Source of the DNA: Chryseosolibacter sp035628595
Lineage (GTDB): Bacteria; Bacteroidota; Bacteroidia; Cytophagales; Cyclobacteriaceae
Assembly: GCA_035628595.1 (NCBI GenBank)
Contig: DASPJN010000046.1
Span: 1-64,000, forward strand
Reading direction: 5' to 3'
Length of the DNA: 64,000 nucleotides
Shown: one piece after another, positions 53,754-60,898 of the stretch
Layout of the letters: the number at the start of each line of letters is the position of its first letter
How positions within the stretch are numbered: position 1 is the first letter of the stretch
Notes under the pieces: model-generated
What the model saw: only the letters and a program-made list of their open reading frames with translations
What the model was told of the DNA's origin: nothing
The model's database searches: none
Made by a program: the position numbers and the translations under genes

Positions 53754-54671
53754 TTACAAGTCTTTCATTAACCACCTGTACAAATCGATCATGTTTTGAA
53801 TGTCATCCTTATGAACTTTTTCATCCGGTGTGTGTGGATTCTGTTCTGGCGCTCCAACAAAACACCAATCGAAAGGGTATGGTGATACCTGAAGCTCGCG
53901 ACCATCGCTTGACCCCATTCCCTCGACTTCAAGTTGAAATTTTACTTTGCGCTTCCGCGCGATTTCAATTACACGGTTCACAAAGGTTTTCCGCGGAATG
54001 TTCCGGTCTCGCATGGAGATAGCCACCCCGTTGCCAGGGTCTACGCCATCAGAAACCCACGTGATGTCAGCAATGAGCGCCTGTGTGACCTTCCATTTTT
54101 CATGAATGAATTTTGCCAAATAAGGAACGGATCCACCACCGTGTTCTTCCCAGCAACTGAAGACAATTACTCCATCCTTCAATTGCGACGCGACCTGTAG
54201 CGCTACAAAAATTCCCAGGCGGTCATCGAGATGTGGTGATTGTATAAATGTTTTTGTGTCGCGAAAATTGCTTTTGTAAGTTAGAGAAGTCCCCCGGTCG
54301 ATCTGCCGACCGAATTTATAGAAAGCGTGATTTTCCTTGTCATACTCGAGTTCGCATTCAATGGATCCGAATGAGTCTTCTCCCACGAGTCGCGTTCCCA
54401 TTTCAGCGTCAGGACTTCCAATTGGAAGAAGCTGATTTTGATATCTGACTGTAAAGCCGATAGAATCCATGTGAGCGAAGATCGCCGTTCTCGGATTTCC
54501 GAACTTTAGAATCAGGCAGTCCTGCAATCCCTCTCCGTAAAATAATTCAGGCTCCGCTTTCCAGTTCTTTTTTTCCTTTTTGATGTACTTCACCAGAAAT
54601 GTTGTCATCGTGGCCTCTTCCCCTGAGGGAGCATGTACCTCACATAACTGCTTTAAAAGCGTAAACTTCAT
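53754..54671 (-). CDS. M42/M20-type metallopeptidase
   Basis: 305 residues. Candidate metal ligands in order: His67 and Asp69 in FAHMDS, the bridging Asp in QSPHLDDRLG, the Glu pair in FSCWEEHGGGS, the Asp in LIADITW and the final His in PDEKVHKDD. This order is that of M42 aminopeptidases (and related M20/M18/M28 enzymes), cytoplasmic two-metal peptidases. It is shorter than most M42 proteins (about 340-360). A -7 box on the minus strand (54733-54740) lies just upstream. Confidence 0.88.
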   Translation of the reverse strand: MKFTLLKQLCEVHAPSGEEATMTTFLVKYIKKEKKNWKAEPELFYGEGLQDCLILKFGNPRTAIFAHMDSIGFTVRYQNQLLPIGSPDAEMGTRLVGEDSFGSIECELEYDKENHAFYKFGRQIDRGTSLTYKSNFRDTKTFIQSPHLDDRLGIFVALQVASQLKDGVIVFSCWEEHGGGSVPYLAKFIHEKWKVTQALIADITWVSDGVDPGNGVAISMRDRNIPRKTFVNRVIEIARKRKVKFQLEVEGMGSSDGRELQVSPYPFDWCFVGAPEQNPHTPDEKVHKDDIQNMIDLYRWLMKDL

Positions 54672-54721
54672 AGATGATTACTTAAATACCGGTTGAACTT
54701 AGTTCTTTCAACAACTTTATC

Positions 54722-54729
54722 TAAATTTT
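54722..54729 (+). promoter_or_regulatory. Possible promoter -7 box of upp
   Basis: TAAATTTT differs from TAnnTTTG in one base and lies 17 bases before the upp ATG; TTAG sits at the right distance (19 bases) upstream as a poor -33 box. It overlaps the divergent control region with the M42 peptidase gene. Confidence 0.3.
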
Positions 54730-54732
54730 ACG

Positions 54733-54740
54733 CAAATATA
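54733..54740 (-). promoter_or_regulatory. Promoter -7 box of the M42 peptidase gene
   Basis: On the minus strand TATATTTG matches TAnnTTTG exactly and would give a leader of about 55 bases. It lies 6 bases from the divergent upp ATG, so the two genes may compete for polymerase. Confidence 0.45.
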
Positions 54741-54746
54741 AGCTCC

Positions 54747-55391
54747 ATGATCTTTGTGCTCTCCGACGGTAATAGTGTTGCAAACAATTACCTGCTCGAA
54801 CTCCGCGATCGCGACATCCAAAAAGATCCAATGCGCTTTCGAAAAAATGTTGAACGATTGGGAGAAATTATGGCTTATGAAGTTTCCAAGAAACTCCGCT
54901 ATGTACAGACCGCGATTGAGACGCCTCTTGGAAGAGCGAAATCAGCCACATTAGCCGAGCAGCCAGTTCTTGTCACCATTCTCCGTGCAGGGCTTCCATA
55001 CTTTAATGGCTTCCTGAACTTTTTCGATAAAGCAGAGTCTGGATTCATTGGTGCCTACCGTCAGGAATCCGGACAAGGCATCACGATAAATCTTGAATAT
55101 CTCGCGACTACAAGTTTATCAGGCAAAACGATTATACTCATTGACCCAATGCTCGCAACTGGCAGATCGGTGATCAATGCACTACGCGCAATGAAAAGAA
55201 ATGGCGAACCGATGCACGTGCATATTGTTTCGCTCGTCGCTGCGCCCGAGGGGGTTGCGTACTTAAACGAAAAGATGAATCTTCCGTATTCACTATGGAC
55301 ATGTGCCGTGGACGAGAAGCTTGACGAGAACTATTATATCGTTCCGGGACTCGGCGACGCCGGTGATTTGTCTTTCGGAAACAAAATTTAA
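54747..55391 (+). CDS. upp: Uracil phosphoribosyltransferase
   Basis: 214 residues from ATG 54747. The PRPP-binding motif IILIDPMLATGRSVINAL and the C-terminal IVPGLGDAGDLSFG are diagnostic. The enzyme makes UMP from uracil and PRPP. A longer frame from ATG 54693 adds 18 residues that are not family-like and would overlap the divergent promoter, so I prefer 54747. The small membrane protein gene follows after 19 bases. Confidence 0.95.
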   Translation: MIFVLSDGNSVANNYLLELRDRDIQKDPMRFRKNVERLGEIMAYEVSKKLRYVQTAIETPLGRAKSATLAEQPVLVTILRAGLPYFNGFLNFFDKAESGFIGAYRQESGQGITINLEYLATTSLSGKTIILIDPMLATGRSVINALRAMKRNGEPMHVHIVSLVAAPEGVAYLNEKMNLPYSLWTCAVDEKLDENYYIVPGLGDAGDLSFGNKI

Positions 55392-55410
55392 TGAGGAGCG
55401 CGATTATAAT

Positions 55411-55878
55411 ATGCTAGAAGAATTCCTGAAAGCAATACCGGTATACTTTGCCAGTATGTTGAAGTTCATTCTCGGACCTGTTGGCGGATATACTGCCGGA
55501 CTCAATCTCCTGACAACAATCCTGTGTACAGTACTCGGTATGATGACTGTCGTTTTTGTATTTACGTATTCCGGCACATGGGTGAAAGAAAAAATTGTCT
55601 TCAGGATCTTTAAACGACCATCAAAATTCTCACAATCCAACAAACGATTTGTGAATATCTGGAAGAAGTATGGCTTGCCGGGAGTTGCATTGCTGACGCC
55701 ATTATTACTAACACCAATTGGAGGCACAGTGCTAGCCGTTAGCTCAGGAAGTCCGAAGGAAAAAATTATTTTTTATATGTTCCTGAGCGCGTCTTTCTGG
55801 GCCGTGGTTTTTTCAATCGCGATTTATTTCTTCGGCAATGAGGTGCTTCAATTTTTCAAAGAAGAGGCAGATGTTTAA
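55411..55878 (+). CDS. Small membrane protein (small multidrug export-like)
   Basis: 155 residues from ATG 55411 (MLEEFLKAIPVYFA). A first membrane segment region (about 10-50), a basic loop (RIFKRPSKFSQSNKRF) and then a second, very hydrophobic half with GLPGVALLTPLLLTPIGGTVLAV and a last helix (about 120-145). The pattern GVALLTPLLLTPIGG resembles the small multidrug-export family (Sm_multidrug_ex); the substrate is unknown. A longer frame from 55303 lies inside upp and is rejected. Its stop and that of convergent sdaA interlock in TTAA. Confidence 0.75.
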   Translation: MLEEFLKAIPVYFASMLKFILGPVGGYTAGLNLLTTILCTVLGMMTVVFVFTYSGTWVKEKIVFRIFKRPSKFSQSNKRFVNIWKKYGLPGVALLTPLLLTPIGGTVLAVSSGSPKEKIIFYMFLSASFWAVVFSIAIYFFGNEVLQFFKEEADV

Positions 55879-56783
55879 TCTGGATTATTTTCGTCCGGAA
55901 GAACCTCAATATCATGAATAAGTACTTTGCGTGAAATTGCCTGTCCGGTTGGAGTTGCGGCAAGGCCTCCCAATGCTGTTTCTTTATAACGTGTTTCCAT
56001 GCTTGCCCCAATCTCACCCATTGCGGAAATCACTTCGTCGACGGGAATTACGCTACTTACATTGGCCAGTGCAATTTGAGCTGAACTGTTGGCGATAGCA
56101 GCGGCGCTCGCGTTTCGAACCACACACGGAATTTCAACCAGTCCAGCGACAGGATCACAAACCAATCCCAGCATACATTGAATGGTAATCGCAACCGCAT
56201 TGAAGACCTGATCGATGTCGCCATCGAGCGTGTAAACAATTGCTCCTGATGCCATGGCTGCTGCACTTCCCGTTTCAGCCTGACATCCACCGACAGCGCC
56301 TGCGAGTGACGCTGTCTGCTCTATGATCAACGCTATGCCGGCCGATACCAGCATAGCTTCAAGTAGCTTCTTCTCATCAACTTCATGAATTTCCTGGAGT
56401 GTATAAAGTACACCGGGCATGATTCCGCTTGCACCGGCTGTTGGCGCCGCTACAATCCGGCCCATGCACGAATTAACTTCCTTTGCCGCCAAAGCCCGCG
56501 ATATCAGGTTTTGAAATTCTTTCGAGAGAACAGTCAGTTTGTGATTATAAACTTTTTTTGCACCGTTGTTTATCATGCCGGAACGGGAAGTCATGTCCTC
56601 CTCCAGACCCGTTTTCACGGCATCCTTCATCACATCCCAGGCGGTTTTCAAACCACTCCAGATTTGTTCTGGCGTTCGTCCCTTTTGCAGACACTCATAT
56701 TCAAGCACAACTTCCGCAAGCGTCATTTTTTTGTTTACCGCGTAAGCCTTCCAGTCGGCAAAAGATTGAAAAAGAAAGGACAT
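55875..56783 (-). CDS. sdaA: L-serine ammonia-lyase, iron-sulfur-dependent, subunit alpha
   Basis: 302 residues, the length of the separate alpha subunit. Cluster-binding cysteines sit in NSCMGRIVAAPTAGASGIMP, GCQAETGSAAAM and CDPVAGLVEIPCVVRNAS. The [4Fe-4S] enzyme deaminates L-serine to pyruvate. The partner beta subunit (ACT-like) is not in the window. The 129-base divergent region upstream contains a perfect 14-base palindrome. The stop overlaps the convergent membrane-protein gene by 4 bases. Confidence 0.93.
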   Translation of the reverse strand: MSFLFQSFADWKAYAVNKKMTLAEVVLEYECLQKGRTPEQIWSGLKTAWDVMKDAVKTGLEEDMTSRSGMINNGAKKVYNHKLTVLSKEFQNLISRALAAKEVNSCMGRIVAAPTAGASGIMPGVLYTLQEIHEVDEKKLLEAMLVSAGIALIIEQTASLAGAVGGCQAETGSAAAMASGAIVYTLDGDIDQVFNAVAITIQCMLGLVCDPVAGLVEIPCVVRNASAAAIANSSAQIALANVSSVIPVDEVISAMGEIGASMETRYKETALGGLAATPTGQAISRKVLIHDIEVLPDENNPD

Positions 56784-56850
56784 AAAAAAAGATATTAAGT
56801 GGCTTGCTAATTACACAGAATCCAATGCTCAAACAAGCATTTCCCTGCCC

Positions 56851-56864
56851 TTCAAACGTTTGAA
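56851..56864. promoter_or_regulatory. Perfect 14-base palindrome in the sdaA / CxxC-protein divergent region
   Basis: TTCAAACGTTTGAA reads the same on both strands. It lies 68 bases before the sdaA start and 49 bases before the CxxC-protein start, in a position where a dimeric regulator could control either gene. No matching regulator is known to me. Confidence 0.35.
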
Positions 56865-56871
56865 TAAAAAG

Positions 56872-56904
56872 TTTGGTTCATCGATCAAATCTTCACTATA
56901 CTTG
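56872..56904 (+). promoter_or_regulatory. Possible promoter of the CxxC-protein/M28 gene pair
   Basis: TTTG (56872-56875), 21 bases, then TATACTTG (56897-56904; one mismatch to TAnnTTTG). The box ends 8 bases before the ATG, so the message would be nearly leaderless, which lowers confidence. Confidence 0.3.
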
Positions 56905-56912
56905 AAAGACCT

Positions 56913-57335
56913 ATGTCGCTTAAGCTGTTTTTCGTTGTTCTAAATTTCGCGTTGACACAGATTCCGGGAAATTTCTGGCACGTACTCGCAGAAGTGCAGT
57001 TCATAAAATCAAAAGATCCGCAGGGTTACGAAATTGAAAAGCCTGTTTTCAGCAAACACCTGCGCTCTTACAATGGGAAGAAAGTTACGTTGAAAGGGTA
57101 TCTCATTCCGCTCAACGAAATCAATGGGAAGGGCTCGTATGTGTTATCATCCCTGCCCTTTAATGTTTGCTATTTCTGTGGTGCAGCCGGCCCTGAAACG
57201 GTTGTTGAACTAGAAACAACAGAACCAATTACGTTTACAACAAAATCGATATCAATCGAAGGAATTTTATCATTGAACGAAAAGGATATCGATCATCATA
57301 TCTACATTATCAAATCTCCACGATTGCTACCATGA
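56913..57335 (+). CDS. Exported CxxC protein, DUF3299-like (paralogue A)
   Basis: 140 residues. The N-terminus is hydrophobic (about 1-18) and probably a signal sequence. A conserved core, EIEKPVFSKHLRSYNGKKVT, leads to GYLIPLNE and LSSLPFNVCYFCGAAGPETV with Cys86 and Cys89, then a strand-rich tail. It is clearly related to the product of 58725-59183 (shared EKPVFS, GKK-T, GY-IP, LSSLP, C-FCG--GPE). The plan resembles DUF3299 proteins, some of which sit beside zinc-linked transporters in proteobacteria. The paired cysteines may bind metal (inference). It overlaps the M28 gene as ATGA. Confidence 0.75.
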   Translation: MSLKLFFVVLNFALTQIPGNFWHVLAEVQFIKSKDPQGYEIEKPVFSKHLRSYNGKKVTLKGYLIPLNEINGKGSYVLSSLPFNVCYFCGAAGPETVVELETTEPITFTTKSISIEGILSLNEKDIDHHIYIIKSPRLLP

Positions 57336-58705
57336 AAAATGTTCACCTCCTCGCTCTGATCTGGTCCGTTGTTTTCTCCCCTTATCTTGTCTACGCGCAA
57401 AGCGCCGACCAGGAAAACATTCGTAAAATATTTGACGCAGCGTTGACAAAAGGTGAATCATATGAAATGCTTGAATACCTCAGCACTAAAATCGGCGGAC
57501 GACTCAGCGGTTCTCCCCAGGCTGCAGCTGCCGTCGAATGGGCTCGCATCACAATGGAAGAATTTGCTGATACCGTTTGGCTGCAGCCGGTAATGGTTCC
57601 GCACTGGGTGCGTGGAAAACAGGAGGTCGCGCGAATCCTTTCGGCAAAACGCGGAGCGATTGACGTAAATATTTGCGCACTCGGCGGATCTGTTTCGACA
57701 GGTAGCCATGGCGTAACAGGGCAAGTGATCGAAGTCAAAACGTTTGATGAATTAAAACAACTTGGTAAAGCTGTGCAGGGTAAAATTGTGTTTTTCAATC
57801 GCCCGATGGATCCAACTTTGATCAACACGTTTTCTGCGTATAGCGGTGCCGTGAACCAGCGTGCCTCAGGCGCTTCAGAAGCTGCGAAGTTAGGCGCGAT
57901 CGCGGTAGTTGTTCGCTCGATGGGATCGAACCTTGAAGATTATCCGCACACCGGCGGTGTTAAATATCAACTTAATGTTCCGAAGATTCCCGCCGTCGCG
58001 ATCAGTACGAAACACGCTGAACAGCTGAGTTTCATATTAAAGGAAGAGAAAGACCTGACATTTTTCTTTGAAACACATTGTGAGACTTTACCAGACGCGC
58101 CGTCCTACAATGTAGTAGGCGAAATAAAGGGAACAGAATTCCCTGACGAAATTATTGTTGTCAGTGGCCATTTAGATTCGTGGGATCTTGGGCAAGGCGC
58201 TCACGATGATGGCGCGGGGTGCGTCCAGGCGATGGAGGTGTTGAGATTATTTACAACCTTGAATATAAAACCAAAGCGAACTATTCGTGCCGTGATGTAC
58301 ATGAACGAAGAGAATGGTTTGCGCGGCGGAATAGAGTATGCAAAACAAGCGGAGGCAAAAAACGAAAAGCACGTTGCCGCCATGGAATCTGATCGCGGCG
58401 GATTTACACCCAGAGGATTTTCGTCGACCGCTTCAGACGGTGTGAAGCAAAAGCTCAAATCGTGGAAAACATTATTTGAGCCTTACGGCGTAACTGATTT
58501 CGAACAGGAAGGCGGCGGCGCTGATATCGGCCCGCTCGCAGCACAGAACGTCCCGTTAATTGGTTTCCTTCCGGACTCGCAGCGGTATTTTAAGTATCAT
58601 CACACCATTGAGGACACATTCGACAAAGTAGACAAGCGCGAACTTGAGTTGGGAGCTGCCGCGATGACGGCATTGACGTTTATGATCGATCAGTACGGCT
58701 TATGA
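57332..58705 (+). CDS. Exported M28-family metallopeptidase
   Basis: 457 residues with a signal peptide (about 1-22, ending VYAQ). A PA-type insert is likely at about 125-230. The M28 metal motifs are complete: VSGHLDSWDLGQGAHDDGAG (His280, Asp292), NEENGLRGG (Glu326/327), ESDRGGF (Asp354) and YHHTIEDTFDKV near the C-terminus. Enzymes of this group are secreted aminopeptidases or carboxypeptidase-Q-like. It overlaps paralogue A by 4 bases and converges with paralogue B 19 bases away, with no terminator visible between them. Confidence 0.93.
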   Translation: MKNVHLLALIWSVVFSPYLVYAQSADQENIRKIFDAALTKGESYEMLEYLSTKIGGRLSGSPQAAAAVEWARITMEEFADTVWLQPVMVPHWVRGKQEVARILSAKRGAIDVNICALGGSVSTGSHGVTGQVIEVKTFDELKQLGKAVQGKIVFFNRPMDPTLINTFSAYSGAVNQRASGASEAAKLGAIAVVVRSMGSNLEDYPHTGGVKYQLNVPKIPAVAISTKHAEQLSFILKEEKDLTFFFETHCETLPDAPSYNVVGEIKGTEFPDEIIVVSGHLDSWDLGQGAHDDGAGCVQAMEVLRLFTTLNIKPKRTIRAVMYMNEENGLRGGIEYAKQAEAKNEKHVAAMESDRGGFTPRGFSSTASDGVKQKLKSWKTLFEPYGVTDFEQEGGGADIGPLAAQNVPLIGFLPDSQRYFKYHHTIEDTFDKVDKRELELGAAAMTALTFMIDQYGL

Positions 58706-58724
58706 TTCACATCTGATCTAACGA

Positions 58725-59183
58725 TCAAAATTCGAAGTCACCCAGCAATTCAGCGTTTTCAAGAATGTAAATCATCTTGTCGGGATTGGTCTCATTTAAC
58801 ACGAGGACTCCCTGCACCTGGATCGGGCTTTCTGTATATGTGACTTCGTTGTTTAAAAAAACTTCGATGACGGATTCCGGCCCGCCGACGCCGCAGAAGA
58901 AACACGCATTGATCGGCAATGAAGAAAGCATAAAATGTTTTCCTCGAATTCCGTTTTCAAAGGGAATCATGTAGCCAGGTAATGTGATCTTTTTTCCCTT
59001 CAGCGATTTTGCTGCTTCACTGAAAACAGGTTTTTCATATTCGCCGTTTGCATCAGTCGCTTTTGTGAAAGAAATGTCATAAAGCTTCGGCCAAATGAGC
59101 GATGGTAAACCCTGATATTGGCCCTTTTGTGAAAAGGCTGATACAGATACCATGAGCATCAACAACAATACGAAAATTCTCAT
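58725..59183 (-). CDS. Exported CxxC protein, DUF3299-like (paralogue B)
   Basis: 152 residues. A clear signal peptide (about 1-18, ending VSAFSQ) precedes the core EYEKPVFSEAAKSLKGKKIT, GYMIPFENG and LSSLPINACFFCGVGGPESV with Cys94 and Cys97. The C-terminal IQVQGVLVLNETNPDKMIYIL aligns with the tail of paralogue A. The ATG and the stop of the upstream MASE1 histidine kinase share one base (TGATG), so the two are translated together. The function is unknown; metal binding or thiol chemistry is possible. Confidence 0.78.
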   Translation of the reverse strand: MRIFVLLLMLMVSVSAFSQKGQYQGLPSLIWPKLYDISFTKATDANGEYEKPVFSEAAKSLKGKKITLPGYMIPFENGIRGKHFMLSSLPINACFFCGVGGPESVIEVFLNNEVTYTESPIQVQGVLVLNETNPDKMIYILENAELLGDFEF

Positions 59184-60835
59184 CAGTTAGCGTTCAAATT
59201 TTTTAATTCAACAGTGAACTTGGAGCCTTTGCCATACTCGGAAAAAACTTTAATTCTACCATTGATTTTCATCGCAGCTTCTTTAGCAATATACAAGCCA
59301 AGTCCTGAGCCAGGCGACTTCTCGCTACCGCGATAAAACATATCGAAGATCCGTTCCTGCATTTCGGATTTTATTCCTTCTCCATTGTCTTCAATCTCGA
59401 TCAGCACATCATTGTCGCTTGTCTTTCGCGACGAAATCTTAATATATGGAAGGTGGCCGTCGAAACGCTTCTGAAATTTCACAGCATTTGTCAGAAGATT
59501 ATTCAAGATGATTTTTAGTCTCGTTTTGTCCTGCCGTATTTCATACAGTTCAAGCTGTGACAGATCGACACTGATTCTGGAAAAGTCGTTCGTGTATTTC
59601 AGGTTTTCAAGAATTTCAGCGCAAAGTTCTTTCAGTCTTATTTGTTCAATCGCGATGTCCTGCCGCTTGTTCCTGGAGTAGTCAAGAATTTCGGAAATGA
59701 ATGCTTCCAACTTTACAACGCTCGTTTCAATCCGGTCGAGATAGTTAACATGTTCGTTGGGTTCTTTCGTAATGCGCGAAATGTTTACAAGGCCGAGTAT
59801 AGACTTTAACGGTGCACTTAAATCGTGGGAAACACTATAGACAAAACGATCAAGCTCTTTGTTTGTCTGGTCGAGTTCCTGGTTCTGTTTTTCTAGTTTT
59901 CCCTTTGTTATCCGGATATCACTGATTACCCTGCCGGTTAGCGCCGCTGAAACAAATAGCAAGCTTGCCCCGAGAAATACAGCATTAACGTCAGCATCAC
60001 CTTTCGGAACTTCATTGATACTTGCAATGATCTTCGGAAGAATATACGTGATCAGGAAAATGAAATAATTTGTTAGTACTGCTGGCCCAAATCCAAAACG
60101 CAATCCCACGAGTAATGAAAAAAGTCCATATATGTACCAGAACCGATGGAACTCAACTAAAAAAACGAACAATAACAGGACACAAAATATGAGGCTAAGT
60201 TCTACTACAACACGGCGTCTGATCGGATAGGGCTCAGGAATATCTTTATCCGGTTTTCTTAAGAGTCCCGCTTTTTTCATAACCGGGGTCACGTAGAACA
60301 GCACCGGTAAAGCCAACCCAAACGTGGAAGTAAATTCACCGAGCCAGTTCCGTGTGACATAGGTCCAGAAGGTTTCCATTGTTTGATCGCCCAGAAAAAC
60401 GAGAAGAGTCTGGAGTGCAAAAATTTCGGGTATGATCGGTACGAGAATTCCAACGACCAAAAACAGAACGACGCTTTGAATATCCGGCAACCAGTACTTG
60501 CCCTTAAAGACGCGCCTAAAAAGAAACCACGAAAGTATAGTAAAAGACGTTTCAGGAATGGCATAAAGAAACCAATCTGCCCATCGGTCGGCAGGTATTC
60601 CCCAGAAGTATGTACTGAAAGTTGCATTGATATACATCATCGGGATCACAACCTTCGGACCCCACCAATGAATCAGTATAACCGATAAGGCTGTGGGCAG
60701 GTAATAGTCTGCGACGCCCTGATCATATTTGAATAATAATGAAATCTGCGTACCGCATTGAAGGATGACCGCCGTCGCCAGGACGGTCCACCATGGCATT
60801 GGTCTCGCATCAATATCGTGTCGGTTAGGAAACAC
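59183..60835 (-). CDS. MASE1-type membrane sensor histidine kinase
   Basis: 550 residues. The N-terminal 300 residues contain about eight membrane segments with the MASE1 look (YYLPTALSVILIHWWGPKVV near residue 45, then many hydrophobic runs). A short coiled coil (about 310-330) leads to the H-box FVYSVSHDLSAPLKSILGLV (His337) and a HATPase domain with an N-box (LLTNAVKFQKRF), G1 DNGEGIKS and G2 GSGLGLYIAKEA. No response regulator is adjacent. The stop overlaps paralogue B by one base. No promoter box is recognisable in the 63-base gap to gcvP's terminator. Confidence 0.92.
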   Translation of the reverse strand: MFPNRHDIDARPMPWWTVLATAVILQCGTQISLLFKYDQGVADYYLPTALSVILIHWWGPKVVIPMMYINATFSTYFWGIPADRWADWFLYAIPETSFTILSWFLFRRVFKGKYWLPDIQSVVLFLVVGILVPIIPEIFALQTLLVFLGDQTMETFWTYVTRNWLGEFTSTFGLALPVLFYVTPVMKKAGLLRKPDKDIPEPYPIRRRVVVELSLIFCVLLLFVFLVEFHRFWYIYGLFSLLVGLRFGFGPAVLTNYFIFLITYILPKIIASINEVPKGDADVNAVFLGASLLFVSAALTGRVISDIRITKGKLEKQNQELDQTNKELDRFVYSVSHDLSAPLKSILGLVNISRITKEPNEHVNYLDRIETSVVKLEAFISEILDYSRNKRQDIAIEQIRLKELCAEILENLKYTNDFSRISVDLSQLELYEIRQDKTRLKIILNNLLTNAVKFQKRFDGHLPYIKISSRKTSDNDVLIEIEDNGEGIKSEMQERIFDMFYRGSEKSPGSGLGLYIAKEAAMKINGRIKVFSEYGKGSKFTVELKNLNAN

Positions 60836-60872
60836 TTAGTAGTATTCTAAATATAACTATTTTAAACAAAAA

Positions 60873-60891
60873 CGCCTGCGGGTGGCAGGCG
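60873..60891 (-). terminator. Rho-independent terminator of gcvP
   Basis: CGCCTGC (60873-60879) pairs with GCAGGCG (60885-60891) over a five-base loop. On the minus strand it is followed by TTTTTGTTT and begins 8 bases after the gcvP stop. Confidence 0.88.
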
Positions 60892-60898
60892 CTAAATG

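Noticed and set aside
55303..55410. A longer N-terminus for the small membrane protein, starting inside upp
   Set aside because: It would overlap upp by about 90 bases in another frame, and the extra residues are polar and unlike the membrane family; ATG 55411 fits better.
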